From Acidimicrobiales bacterium (lineage in GTDB: Bacteria; Actinomycetota; Acidimicrobiia; Acidimicrobiales; DATDAH01), in assembly GCA_016794585.1 (NCBI GenBank), contig JAEUJM010000029.1, forward strand, positions 86,274-150,273: DNA of 64,000 nt. Direction: 5' to 3'. The translations under genes were made by a program, and so were the position numbers. Positions within the stretch are counted from its first letter, which is position 1. Each line of letters starts with the position of its first letter. The notes under the pieces are model-generated. The model was not told the origin of the DNA, did not search any database, and saw nothing but the letters and a program-made list of their open reading frames with translations. Shown piece after piece: positions 1 to 12,013 of this stretch.

Positions 1-1905
<1,905 letters not shown>

Positions 1906-2012
1906 GAGAACTGCCTCCCTATCAAAGGGGTTTACGTGTGGCGAGTCTACCGGTGGACTCTCCTCCCCCGCGCGTCGGCCGCAAGGTGGGTCCTCTGGAG
2001 GGTTGGGGCGGG

Positions 2013-3029
2013 ATGGCTGTGCCCGCATACGCTCCCCTGGTGGCCGAGAACCCGCTGCTCGCGATACCTGGCATGGAGGCCGGCCTGGCCCGTGTGGAGG
2101 TGGCGCTCCGTGAGTCGGTGCGGTCGGAGGATCCGTTCCTCACCGAGGTGGCCAGCCACCTGATCACCGCCGGCGGCAAGCGGGTCCGCCCGGCGTTCGC
2201 CCTGGCCGCCGCCTCCACGAGCCTCGAGGACCCCTCCGCCGAGGTCTCCGATGACGTGGTGATGGGCGCCGTCGCGGTCGAGCTCGTCCACCTCGGCTCG
2301 CTCTACCACGACGACGTCATGGACGAGGCCACCACCCGGCGCACGGTCGAGAGCGTCAACGCCAAGTGGGGCAACCTCCAGGCCATCCTCGCCGGCGACT
2401 TCCTCCTGGCCCGGGCCTCCGAGATCGCGGCGTCGCTCGGCGTCGAGATCGCCGCCCTCCTCGCCGCCACCATCGGCCGGCTCTGCGAGGGTCAGGTGCG
2501 CGAGCTGCGCGACACCTACAACGCGGGGCGCACCGAGGCCGACTACCTCTCGTCCATCGAGGGCAAGACCGCGTCGCTCTTCGCCACCGCGTGCCGGGTG
2601 GGCGCCATCGTCGGCGAGCTGCCCCGCCACGAGGTCGACGCCCTCACCGAGTTCGGCCTGCGCTTCGGCATGGCCTTCCAGATCGTCGACGACATCCTCG
2701 ACGTCACCGCCACCGACGAGCAGCTGGGCAAGCCCGCCGGCCACGACCTCGTCGAGGGCGTGTACACCCTGCCGGTCATCCGGACGATGGCGGCGGGCAC
2801 CGCGCCCGACCTCGCCGGCCTGCTCGGCGGGCCCCTCGAGGACGGGCAGCTCGACCGGGCCCGGTCGATGGTCCGCTCCGACGGCGCCGTGGCCTCGTCC
2901 CTCGAGACCGCCGCCGCCTACGCCCAGTCGGCCATCGAGAGCCTGCACCCTCTCCCCCACGCCACCGCCGCCCTCCGTCTGGGCGAGGCGGCGCAGCACC
3001 TCCTCGCCGGCGTCCGCGCCGCGGCCTGA
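2013..3029 (+). CDS. Long-chain polyprenyl diphosphate synthase
   Basis: Trans-type isoprenyl diphosphate synthase that condenses isopentenyl diphosphate onto an allylic primer to make the side chain of menaquinone or a similar lipid. Visible signatures are GGKRVRP near residue 54, the first Asp-rich motif DDVMD at about 100-104 after LYH, and the second Asp-rich motif DDILD at about 230 after FQIV. The length of 338 aa is normal. I chose the ATG at 2013 because GGAGG lies 12 nt upstream; an in-frame GTG at 1938 would add 25 unconserved residues. Small residues before the first motif suggest a long-chain (C35-C45) product rather than C15/C20, but chain length cannot be fixed by eye. The two-component genes follow on the same strand. 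Confidence 0.93.
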   Translation: MAVPAYAPLVAENPLLAIPGMEAGLARVEVALRESVRSEDPFLTEVASHLITAGGKRVRPAFALAAASTSLEDPSAEVSDDVVMGAVAVELVHLGSLYHDDVMDEATTRRTVESVNAKWGNLQAILAGDFLLARASEIAASLGVEIAALLAATIGRLCEGQVRELRDTYNAGRTEADYLSSIEGKTASLFATACRVGAIVGELPRHEVDALTEFGLRFGMAFQIVDDILDVTATDEQLGKPAGHDLVEGVYTLPVIRTMAAGTAPDLAGLLGGPLEDGQLDRARSMVRSDGAVASSLETAAAYAQSAIESLHPLPHATAALRLGEAAQHLLAGVRAAA

Positions 3030-3100
3030 CCGCCGCAGAGCGGCCTCGCCCACGCAGCCCGTCCGGACCCGGTCCGGAGCGGGCCGGTAGCGTCGGCGGT

Positions 3101-4195
3101 GTGAGCGAGCCGGGGTCGTCGCTGACGCGGGGGATGCTCACCGGCGTCACCGCGTACCGGTGGGCGGCCTGGGCCTGGATGGCCATCGTCGTGGTGGTCG
3201 ACCGCGAGGAGCTGGAGCGACCCGGGGTCGCGCTCGTGCTCGTCGCCTCCGCCCTGGCGGTGACCGTGGCCGACACGCTGCTGCTGCGGACCGACGCCGA
3301 CCGCCTGCTGCGCCCGGTGGTGGTGGGGACCGAGCTCGCCGTGGCCGTGGCCCTGTCGGTGGCCGACCCCATCGCGTACGTCGACGGCCACTCGCAGTCG
3401 CTCGGCTCGGCGTGGCCGCTCGCCGGGATCCTGACCGCGGGCATCGCCTTCGGGGCCGTCGGCGGTATCAGCGCCGGCGTCGTCGTGGGCCTGGCCCGCT
3501 TCGCCGGAGACGTCGTGGCCACCGGGCCGTGGACCGACGCCCGGACCCTCTCGGCCCTCTCGACCATCGTCCTCTACGCCCTCGCCGGTGGTGCCGCCGG
3601 GTTCGCCGCCGCCCGCCTGCGCCGGGCCGAGCGAGAGATCGCCCTGGCCCGGGCGCGGGCGGAGGTGGCCGCCACCCTCCACGACGGCGTGCTCCAGACC
3701 CTCGCCGTGGTGCAGCGCCGCACCGACGACCCCGACCTGGCCCGCCTCGCCCACGAGCAGGAGCGCGAGCTGCGGGACTTCCTCGCCGGCCGGGAGGCAC
3801 CGCCCGAGGGCCTGGTCCTGGCGCTGCGGGAGGCCGCGGCCCGCTTCGAGGACCGCTACGGCGGGCGCGCCGAGGTCGTGATCGCAGCCGATCTGGACGA
3901 GCCCGGCGCCGACGTCGCCGCCGCGCTGGCCGGGGCCGTGGGCGAGGCGCTGGCCAACGCCGGCCGCCACGGCGGGGCGGGACACGTCGTGGTCTACGTC
4001 GAGCCCGACGGCGACGAGGTGTTCTGCTCGGTGAACGACGACGGCGCCGGCTTCGACCCCTCCACCACCGCCGAGGGCAGCGGCCTCACCGGGTCCATCC
4101 GGGGCCGGGTCGAGGCCGTCGGCGGCCGGGTGCAGGTGGACGGGCGGCCCGGTCGAGGCGCCGAGGTCCGCCTCTGGGTGCCCACCCGCGGCTGA
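3101..4195 (+). CDS. Membrane sensor histidine kinase (HisKA_3/NarL-pair type)
   Basis: Sensor kinase of a two-component system. The first ~165 residues hold about five hydrophobic segments and no obvious extracytoplasmic sensor domain, so the signal may be sensed within the membrane. A dimerisation/phosphoacceptor helix follows with LHDGVLQTL, then an HATPase_c domain with an N box (EALANAGRHGG), a G1 box (VNDDGAGFDP) and a late Gly-rich box (GSGLTGSIRGRVEAVGG). The start is uncertain: GTG 3101 is used, but the in-frame ATG at 3134, preceded by GCGGGGG, is equally possible. The stop lies 20 bp before the response regulator, so the two are almost certainly cotranscribed partners. Confidence 0.9.
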   Translation: MSEPGSSLTRGMLTGVTAYRWAAWAWMAIVVVVDREELERPGVALVLVASALAVTVADTLLLRTDADRLLRPVVVGTELAVAVALSVADPIAYVDGHSQSLGSAWPLAGILTAGIAFGAVGGISAGVVVGLARFAGDVVATGPWTDARTLSALSTIVLYALAGGAAGFAAARLRRAEREIALARARAEVAATLHDGVLQTLAVVQRRTDDPDLARLAHEQERELRDFLAGREAPPEGLVLALREAAARFEDRYGGRAEVVIAADLDEPGADVAAALAGAVGEALANAGRHGGAGHVVVYVEPDGDEVFCSVNDDGAGFDPSTTAEGSGLTGSIRGRVEAVGGRVQVDGRPGRGAEVRLWVPTRG

Positions 4196-4215
4196 GGGCT
4201 GGTTCAATCGTGGCC

Positions 4216-4866
4216 ATGGCCACCACCGAGGGAGCCGGGCGCCTGGGCCCGGTCCGGGTCGTCGTGGCCGACGACCACCCCATCTGGCGCACCGGCCTGC
4301 GGGCCGATCTCGGGGAGAACTTCCACGTCGTGGGCGAGGCTGGCGACGGCGCCGAAGCGGTCGCCGTCATCCGCCGGGAGCACCCGGACCTCGTGCTCTG
4401 CGACCTGCACATGGGTGGTGGCGGGGGGCTCCACGTGGTGCGGACGTGCGGCGGCGAGACCCGCATCGTGATGCTCACCGTCTCGGAGGCCGAGCGGGAC
4501 CTGCTCGACGCCGTGGCCGCGGGCGCCGTGGGCTACCTGGTGAAGTCGACGCCGCCCGATGAGCTCCGCCAGGCGCTCTGGCGGGCCGCCCAGGGCGAGC
4601 CGGTGTTCTCGCCCCAGCTCGCCGCCCTGGTGCTGGGTGAGTTCCGCCGCATGGCCAAGGCCAGCGGACCGACCGAAGCCTTGTCGGACCGCGAGCGCGA
4701 GGTACTCCAGCACGTCGCCCGAGGCCACACGTACCGCGACATCGGCGAGGAGCTCCACATCTCGCCCAAGACCGTGGAGAACCACGTGCGCAACATCCTC
4801 GCCAAACTGCACCTCAGCCGGCGCCAGGAGCTCGTGCGCTACGCCCTCGAGCACGGCATCGAGTAG
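4216..4866 (+). CDS. Response regulator, NarL/FixJ family with LuxR-type HTH
   Basis: DNA-binding partner of the upstream kinase. The receiver domain (about residues 12-125) has the acidic pair D19-D20 in VADDHP, the phosphoacceptor D63 in LCDLHMG, the Thr switch in MLTVSE and the conserved Lys in YLVKS. The C-terminal LuxR helix-turn-helix (about 150-216) reads LSDREREVLQHVARGHTY then ISPKTVENHVRNILAKL. Length is 216 aa, normal for the family. The glycine run MGGGGGLHV just after the phosphoacceptor replaces the usual P-x-x-G loop and may alter the phosphorylation-loop geometry. The target genes are not evident from the sequence. Confidence 0.94.
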   Translation: MATTEGAGRLGPVRVVVADDHPIWRTGLRADLGENFHVVGEAGDGAEAVAVIRREHPDLVLCDLHMGGGGGLHVVRTCGGETRIVMLTVSEAERDLLDAVAAGAVGYLVKSTPPDELRQALWRAAQGEPVFSPQLAALVLGEFRRMAKASGPTEALSDREREVLQHVARGHTYRDIGEELHISPKTVENHVRNILAKLHLSRRQELVRYALEHGIE

Positions 4867-4911
4867 CCCTGCGCCCTGGGGACCCCCAGGCGAAGATGGG
4901 GGCGACCCCCG

Positions 4912-6753
4912 ATGGTCGAGGCCCCTCCGGGGGCGCACAGTGCGGCCATGGCTGCTCCTCCGACTGCTCTGACCGCGCCGACCGTGCTGACCTCGGCAAC
5001 GCTCCCGCCGCCGCCGTCCTCCACTCCTCCCCCTCCGCCGTCTGCTCCCCCGCCCTCCAGGTCGAGCTCCCAGCGACCCGACGGACCACCGCCCACGCCA
5101 CCCCCGCCGGCGCCGGCCGGTCCCGAAGGCGGCGGCGCGGGTCGGCTCGGCGCTCTGCTGGTCGCGGGCACGGGCGCCTTCCTGCTCTTCGCCGCCGCGG
5201 TGGTCTTCGTGGCCGTCCGCTGGGGGCATCTGCCCGAGAGCGCCAAGGTGGCCATCGTCGGTGGCCTGACCGCGTCGCTGCTCGTGGCCGGCCGGGTGGG
5301 CCGTCGCGCCCTGCCGGGCACGGCGACCGCGCTGTTCCACCTCGGCGCCTTCCTGGTGCCGGTCGACGTGGCCGCCCTCCTCGTGCGGGGCGGGGCCCCG
5401 ACCGATGTGGTGCTCCTGGTGACGGGCCTCGCCGCGGTCGGTGCGCTCGGCCTGGGCGCCCGCCTCGAGCGCTCACCGGTCCTGGCCGCCGGCGGCGTCG
5501 TCGGGACGGTGGTGGCGGCCACCGGGCTCGGGCTCCTGGCCGGGGGCCCCGTCGCCCCCGTCGTGCTCCCCGGCCTCGTCACCACCGCCTGGTGCACCGC
5601 CGGCGCGATCGGCGCGGCCCGTCGGAGCGACTGGGTCGCCGAGGCCGCGCTGCCGCTGGCCCTGCTCGCCGTCCTGACGCCGGCGGGATGCGCCGCGGCC
5701 ATCGCCGGTGACGTCCCCACGCCGTTGCTGCTCTCGGTCCTCCTCGCCCTGGCGTGGGGCCTCGGGGCCGCACTCGACCACACGGAGTCGAACCAGGTCC
5801 CGGCCCTCGGGGCCCTCCCCCGGGTGGCCTCGGCGCTGCTGCTGGCGCCGGCCGTCGACGAGCTGACCCCTGCGGGCGACGGGACCTTCACCGCGGCGTT
5901 CGCCGCGGTGATGTGCACATTGGCCGTCGTCGAGGCCGCCCGGCTGCGTCAGCCCGCGCTGGCCGCCCTCGCCGCCGTCGCGGCACCGGTCTCGGTGGTT
6001 GCCGGCGCCCTCGCCGCAGGCGCGGTCCCGAGCGCGGCCGGCCTCGTGAGCCTCGGTGTCGCCCTGGTCCCCCTGGCGATCGCCACGGTCGCGCCCCGGC
6101 CCTGGCCGGTACCCGCCGTCCTGACCGCGGCCACCCTTGCGGGAACCGGTCTGGTGCTCGCCGCCGGACAGCCCTCCACCGGCGCCACCGCCCTGTTGCT
6201 GACGGGCGGCCTGCTGCTCCTCGCCGGCGCGCTCTGGGGCCTTGTGCCCGTGGCCGTGCTCGGCGGCGTCACCGCCTCCGTGGGCTACTGGTCGCACCTC
6301 GACCAGCGCGGCATCGAGGCCGCCGACGCCCTGGTGCTCCCGGTGGTGGTCGCCCTCGCCGTGGTCGGCCTCGTGGCCGAGCGCCATCGAGCCGCTTCCT
6401 CGTGGTTCACCCTCGCCCCGCCCCTCGCGCTCCTCGGGGGCACGGCCGTGGCCGAGCGCCTCGACGGTGGCAGCGGCATCCACGGCCTCGTGGCCGGAGC
6501 GGTCGGCGTGGTGGCCGTGGTGGTCGGCGGTCGGCTCCGCCTCACCGGGCCGCTCGTCGTGGGCCTCGTGCTCCTCGGTGTGCTCACCGTCTTCGAGACC
6601 CTGGCCGTCACGGCCGGAGTGCCGACCTGGGCGTGGCTGGCCGCGGGCGGCTCCGTCCTCCTCGGCGCCGGCGTGGCCCTCGACCGCACCGACACCGGCC
6701 CCGTCGAGGCCGGCCGCCACCTCCGCGACGTGCTCGACGCCAGCTTCCGCTGA
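4912..6753 (+). CDS. Large polytopic membrane protein with Pro-rich N-terminus (SCO7613-like)
   Basis: 613 aa. The first ~75 residues are low-complexity Pro/Ala/Ser with runs of five to six prolines and are probably cytoplasmic. From about residue 80 to the end the protein is almost entirely hydrophobic, with roughly 18-20 membrane spans separated by very short loops. This layout (disordered proline-rich head, many-span tail) resembles actinobacterial proteins annotated as SCO7613 C-terminal-domain or DUF2157-like membrane proteins; that resemblance is an impression, not an alignment. No catalytic motif is visible. The start is uncertain: ATG 4912 or ATG 4948, neither with a good ribosome binding site. 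Function unknown. Confidence 0.75.
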   Translation: MVEAPPGAHSAAMAAPPTALTAPTVLTSATLPPPPSSTPPPPPSAPPPSRSSSQRPDGPPPTPPPPAPAGPEGGGAGRLGALLVAGTGAFLLFAAAVVFVAVRWGHLPESAKVAIVGGLTASLLVAGRVGRRALPGTATALFHLGAFLVPVDVAALLVRGGAPTDVVLLVTGLAAVGALGLGARLERSPVLAAGGVVGTVVAATGLGLLAGGPVAPVVLPGLVTTAWCTAGAIGAARRSDWVAEAALPLALLAVLTPAGCAAAIAGDVPTPLLLSVLLALAWGLGAALDHTESNQVPALGALPRVASALLLAPAVDELTPAGDGTFTAAFAAVMCTLAVVEAARLRQPALAALAAVAAPVSVVAGALAAGAVPSAAGLVSLGVALVPLAIATVAPRPWPVPAVLTAATLAGTGLVLAAGQPSTGATALLLTGGLLLLAGALWGLVPVAVLGGVTASVGYWSHLDQRGIEAADALVLPVVVALAVVGLVAERHRAASSWFTLAPPLALLGGTAVAERLDGGSGIHGLVAGAVGVVAVVVGGRLRLTGPLVVGLVLLGVLTVFETLAVTAGVPTWAWLAAGGSVLLGAGVALDRTDTGPVEAGRHLRDVLDASFR

Positions 6754-6782
6754 CGGAGCGACGGCCGTGGCAGGCTCATGAG

Positions 6783-7472
6783 GTGGCGGGCGAGCACAGC
6801 GACGACACGGCCGACGACGACGCCGACGACCCGAGAGGCGAACGACGCGGGCCCATCGTCGTCACGATGCTGGTCGCGATGGCCATCCCCCACTTCATGC
6901 CACCTGAGGTCACGTCGGTCATGCGGTGGATCGTGACGGGCCTGTTGGCGACGCTCCTGGTCGCGATGCTGGTGATGGACCCGGGCCGCATCGACCGGGC
7001 CACCGCCGGCGTCCACCGGGTGCGCATGGCCCTCATCACCGTCCTCGCCGCCGGCGCCGCGTACGCCACCGGACGCCTGGCCATCGTGATCCTCACCGGG
7101 TCGTCGGGCGCGGACTCGGCCACCGACCTCTTCCAGGCCGGCGGGCTGGTGTGGCTCTACCTGGTGATCGCCTTCGGCTTCGTCTACTGGGAACTCGACG
7201 GCGGCGGCCCCGGGGCCCGGATCCACCGACCCCAGGCGCACCCCGACCTCCTGTTCCCCCAGCTCGGTGATCCCACGCTGGCGCCACCGGGCTGGCGACC
7301 CGTGTTCGTCGACTACCTCTACGTGGCCTTCACCACCGCGATTGGCTTCGGGCCGGCGGACACGATCCCGCTGGCCCGCTGGGCCAAGCTGGCGATGGCG
7401 GTGCAGGCCATGGCGTCGCTGGTGGTCATCGGCCTCGTGCTGGCCCGTGCGGTCAACATCCTCGCCTCCTGA
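6783..7472 (+). CDS. DUF1345-like integral membrane protein
   Basis: 229 aa with an acidic N-terminal tail (about residues 4-22, rich in Asp) and about six membrane spans. The C-terminal third has the arrangement DYLYVAFTTAIGFGPADT followed by two spans, which resembles the end of DUF1345 proteins (DFLYFSFTIGTSFQ-SD type) and, more loosely, an ion-channel pore loop. It lacks a TVGYG selectivity filter, so calling it a potassium channel would be wrong. The start chosen is GTG 6783. It follows the large membrane protein by 29 bp on the same strand and probably shares its transcript. Confidence 0.7.
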   Translation: MAGEHSDDTADDDADDPRGERRGPIVVTMLVAMAIPHFMPPEVTSVMRWIVTGLLATLLVAMLVMDPGRIDRATAGVHRVRMALITVLAAGAAYATGRLAIVILTGSSGADSATDLFQAGGLVWLYLVIAFGFVYWELDGGGPGARIHRPQAHPDLLFPQLGDPTLAPPGWRPVFVDYLYVAFTTAIGFGPADTIPLARWAKLAMAVQAMASLVVIGLVLARAVNILAS

Positions 7473-7518
7473 TGCCGCGGACGGCGACCGGCCATCGGGC
7501 CGTGCGCGCCGGGGCGCC

Positions 7519-8802
<1,284 letters not shown>

Positions 8803-8859
8803 GCCGAGATCATGGCGTGTCCACCGCGCGCCGCCGCGCCGAACGCCACGGTGAGCCGA

Positions 8860-11211
8860 TCAGTCGATGAGGAACCAGCCGCGGACCGTGGCCTCGTGGT
8901 CGAGGTAGCGCTCCCCGGAGACGTCGACGACCACCTTGTCGATGGCGCCGCCGGTGAAGGCGAACGGTGCCTGGTAGTTGGGCGACACCGCCGAGCCGGA
9001 GTCCCGTCCGATGGAGATCCCGTCGCCCGTGAGGCAGAAGTAGCCGGGCTGGGTGACGATCTCCCCCGAGCCGACCGCGGCGTCGTCCACGTACAGCGTG
9101 AGCGTGCCCTTCGCCCCGGGCTGCGCCGGGTCGGCGCTCGGCCCTTCGGCCTGGAACTCGGCCACGACGGTGTGCGCACCGGGCGCCAGCGGCGAGGTGG
9201 CCACGACGTCCTGCTGGTGGGTGCCCACCCAGTTGAAGGTGTAGTGGAGGGTGCCGTCCTTCACGTAGAGGGCGTGGCCGCCCGGCACGCCGCCGTGGGC
9301 GAAGATCACGCCCTCGGCGCCCTCCTCGACCCGGACGCCTGCCGCGACGGCGTAGGACCGACCCGGGATCATCGGCCCGGCCGACTCGGGCACGTCGGAG
9401 GTCCCGGGGTAGAAGACGTACTGCGGCCGGTCGGGCGAGCCGTGCGGGCGCTCGGCCAGCACCTGCTCGATGGCGCTGCGGTCGTCGAGGGGCAGGCCGT
9501 TGTAGATGCCGGCGTAGTAGAACCACAGGCCCTTCATCAGCTCGAGGCGGTCGGGGTGATCGGCGGCCACGTTCTTCGACTGCGAGCGGTCGTGCTCGAG
9601 GTCGAACAGCTCCCACTCGTCGGCCATGAAGTTGCCCCAGCCCGACAGCGGCGGGTGCACCGTGGTGGCCAGCCAGCCCTCGTGGTAGAGCGCTCGCTGG
9701 CCGAGCATCGTGTAGAACTGCGTGCGCTTGCCCGGCGCGGTGTTGTCGGTGAGGGCGGCGGCGAAGCTCTCGCCCTCGATGGGGCTCTGGACGAACCCCT
9801 TCAGCACCTCGGGGGGCTCGATGCCGAGCAGCTCGTACACGGTGGGCACGAGGTCGACGGCGTGCACGTACTGGTGGCGGACCTCCTCGGACGGGGCGAT
9901 CTTGGCCGGCCAGGACACGATCAACATGTCCGCGGTGCCGCCCTCCTCGCCCGCCCAGCGCTTCCAGTAGGGGAAGGGCGTGTCGAGGGCCCAGGCCCAG
10001 CCGGTGTTGTAGTGGTTGTTCGACGCCGGCGTGCCGAGCTCGTCGAGGTGCGGCATGGTCGTCTCGACGGTGTCGGCCACGCCGTTGAAGAAGCGCCACT
10101 CGTTGAACGAGCCGTTGGGGCCGCCCTCACCGGAGGCGCCGTTGTCCGAGCAGACGACGATCAAGGTGTTGTCGATCTCGCCCGACTCCTCGAGGTAGTC
10201 GAGGACGCGACCGAGGCGGTCGTCGTAGTAGGAGATGTAGCCCGCGAACACCTCGGCCATCCGGGTGAACATCTTCTTCTCGTCGTCGGTGAGGGTGTCC
10301 CACGGGCGCACGGTGTCGAGCAGCGGCCAGGGCTGGCCGTCGGGGCCGGTGCGGCCGGGCTCGCCGTGGGGGTTGATGGGCGAGAGCTCCGTGCCCTCGG
10401 GCAGGAGGCCGAGCTCGATCTGGCGGGCGAGGATGCCGTCGCGGATGGCCTCGTAGCCCTCGTCGAACACCCCCTTGTAGCGGTCGGCCCACTCGAGCGG
10501 CACGAGATGGGGGGCATGCCCGGCCTGAGGCGCCAGGTACATGAAGAAGGGCTTGTCCGGGTCGATGACCTTGGCGTCACGGATGAACTGCACCGCCGTG
10601 TCGGCCAGGTCGTCGGCGAGGTGATAGCCGTCTTCAGGACGGCCGGGAGGCTCGATTTGGTGGTTGTCGTTGACGAGGTCCGGGTAGTACGAGTTGGTCT
10701 CGCCGCCCAGCCAGCCGTAGAAGCGCTCGAAGCCGCGCCCGAGGGGCCAGCGGCCCTTGAAGGCGGCGGCGTTGACCTCCTCACCCGGGGTGAGGTGCCA
10801 CTTGCCGACGCAGTAGGTGTTGTAGCCGTTCTCGGCCAGCACCTCGGAGATGAAGCCGTTCTCGAACGGGATGCGCGTCGAGATGCCCGGGAAGCCCGAG
10901 GCGAACTCGGCGATGGTGGCCATGCCGTTGCTGGTGGCGTTACGGCCGGTCAACAGCGAGGCTCGCGTCGGAGAGCACAGCGCGGTGGTGTGGAAGTTCG
11001 AGAACACCACGCCTCGCTCCGCGATGCGGCGCATGTTGGGGCACTCGACGGGGCCGCCGTAGGTGTCCATGGTGGCGAACCCGAGGTCGTCCCAGGTGAG
11101 GAAGAGGACGTTCGGTGCCCCCTCGGGCGCCCTGGGCGCGAGGTAGGGGGCCCAGTCGGGCTCCGAGTCGCGGATGTCCAGCTCGATCTTGCCGTTGAAG
11201 CGCGGCGCCAT
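8860..11211 (-). CDS. Arylsulfatase (S1 family, formylglycine-dependent)
   Basis: 783-aa sulfate ester hydrolase. The metal-binding start is LTWDDLGFATMDTYGG (D41, D42) and the catalytic sulfatase signature is CSPTRASLLTGR with Cys79 as the formylglycine precursor. Further S1 features are the VGKWHL motif and a SDNGASGEGG segment carrying metal-binding Asp-Asn. After about residue 560 comes a ~200-residue beta-rich C-terminal region, as in the long (about 780 aa) PAS-like sulfatases. No signal peptide is visible, so it looks cytoplasmic. Being a Cys-type sulfatase it needs a maturase; the radical-SAM maturase at 28740-30062 uses the same substrate class. It lies downstream of the DUF6325 gene pair and the MalT-like regulator. 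Confidence 0.95.
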   Translation of the reverse strand: MAPRFNGKIELDIRDSEPDWAPYLAPRAPEGAPNVLFLTWDDLGFATMDTYGGPVECPNMRRIAERGVVFSNFHTTALCSPTRASLLTGRNATSNGMATIAEFASGFPGISTRIPFENGFISEVLAENGYNTYCVGKWHLTPGEEVNAAAFKGRWPLGRGFERFYGWLGGETNSYYPDLVNDNHQIEPPGRPEDGYHLADDLADTAVQFIRDAKVIDPDKPFFMYLAPQAGHAPHLVPLEWADRYKGVFDEGYEAIRDGILARQIELGLLPEGTELSPINPHGEPGRTGPDGQPWPLLDTVRPWDTLTDDEKKMFTRMAEVFAGYISYYDDRLGRVLDYLEESGEIDNTLIVVCSDNGASGEGGPNGSFNEWRFFNGVADTVETTMPHLDELGTPASNNHYNTGWAWALDTPFPYWKRWAGEEGGTADMLIVSWPAKIAPSEEVRHQYVHAVDLVPTVYELLGIEPPEVLKGFVQSPIEGESFAAALTDNTAPGKRTQFYTMLGQRALYHEGWLATTVHPPLSGWGNFMADEWELFDLEHDRSQSKNVAADHPDRLELMKGLWFYYAGIYNGLPLDDRSAIEQVLAERPHGSPDRPQYVFYPGTSDVPESAGPMIPGRSYAVAAGVRVEEGAEGVIFAHGGVPGGHALYVKDGTLHYTFNWVGTHQQDVVATSPLAPGAHTVVAEFQAEGPSADPAQPGAKGTLTLYVDDAAVGSGEIVTQPGYFCLTGDGISIGRDSGSAVSPNYQAPFAFTGGAIDKVVVDVSGERYLDHEATVRGWFLID

Positions 11212-11287
11212 GGCGGTGGTCCTTCTCGATCAGGTAGGTACGGAGGTACGGGTGGGGAGGGTGAGGAGGTGGTGCCGGCCGGACGGC

Positions 11288-11470
11288 TCAGCGGAAGCCG
11301 CGGCGATCCTGGCGGTCGTCTCGACGATCATCGCGCCGGTCGTCCCGGCGGTCGCCACGACGGCGGACGCCGTGGGCCACGACGGCGGCGGTGCCGACGG
11401 TGGCCGCGGTGCGGGCCACGGGGGCGCCGATGACGCCGCGGCGGGCGGCACGTGCGGGTCGCAGGGGCAT
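11288..11470 (-). CDS. Small basic protein with Arg-Asp repeats
   Basis: 60 aa. The N-terminal half (MPLRPARAARRGVIGAPVAR, then an Ala/Val-rich stretch) looks like one weak membrane or amphipathic helix. The C-terminal half is a repetitive, highly charged tail in which RRDD recurs about three times. The ATG at 11470 lies 1 nt beyond the stop of the DUF6325 gene, so it is translationally coupled to it. Short proteins of the type MPLR...ARTA..GTA..V are often seen next to DUF6325 genes in actinobacteria; this is recollection, not a search. Function unknown. Confidence 0.75.
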   Translation of the reverse strand: MPLRPARAARRGVIGAPVARTAATVGTAAVVAHGVRRRGDRRDDRRDDRRDDRQDRRGFR

Positions 11471-11471
11471 G

Positions 11472-11927
11472 TCAGGCTCCTTCGCTCTCGGCCTCGGCCT
11501 CGAAGGAGGCGACGAGGGCCTGGATGGGGATGCGGCCGCTGGCGACCAGCTGGCCGCCGGCGCGTCGGGCGGCCGAGGCGAACGGCGCAGCCCAGAGGTT
11601 CTCCCAGACGAGGACGCCGGCCACGGTGCCGGGCTCCATGGCCTCGGCGAGGTGGACGACGTCCTCCTCAGCGAGGATCTCGGCGATCTCGGTCTCGAGG
11701 CGAGCCAAGTCGCCCGCGTCCTCGAGGTCGTCAAGCTCGAGGGCCTCGACGTTGCCGTCCTCGTCCTTGGCCAGGATCAGCAGGTCGAGCAGGCGCACGA
11801 CCTCGGCGTCGACGAGCGAGACCAGCTCCCTGGCCAGCTCACCGGTGAAGCGCTGCTCACCCGGGGGGAACTCGACCACGAGGTAGTCCACGGGTCCCAG
11901 CTCGTCGATGGTCACGCCGTCGCTCAT
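11472..11927 (-). CDS. DUF6325 family protein
   Basis: 151 aa, very acidic and soluble. The opening GPVDYLVVEFPPGEQRFTGE and the following segment RLLDLLILAKDEDGNVEALE match the actinobacterial DUF6325 pattern, and the last third (WAAPFASAARRAGGQLVASG) is the usual ending of the family. The function is not known; stress-related roles have been guessed from gene neighbourhoods. The ATG at 11927 is supported by AGGAGG 5-6 nt upstream, which rules out the longer reading. It is coupled to the 60-aa protein downstream. Confidence 0.85.
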   Translation of the reverse strand: MSDGVTIDELGPVDYLVVEFPPGEQRFTGELARELVSLVDAEVVRLLDLLILAKDEDGNVEALELDDLEDAGDLARLETEIAEILAEEDVVHLAEAMEPGTVAGVLVWENLWAAPFASAARRAGGQLVASGRIPIQALVASFEAEAESEGA

Positions 11928-12013
11928 TGCGTCCTCCTGTGCCGCTGGCGCGCCGCGCCGGTCGGCAGTTCGATTCGTGCCCACGATGGTGCCCGTACGG
12001 CTGGGCGGTGTCG

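Noticed and set aside
6783..7472. Potassium channel
   Set aside because: The FTTAIGFGPAD stretch superficially resembles a pore loop but lacks TVGYG, and the span arrangement fits DUF1345 better.
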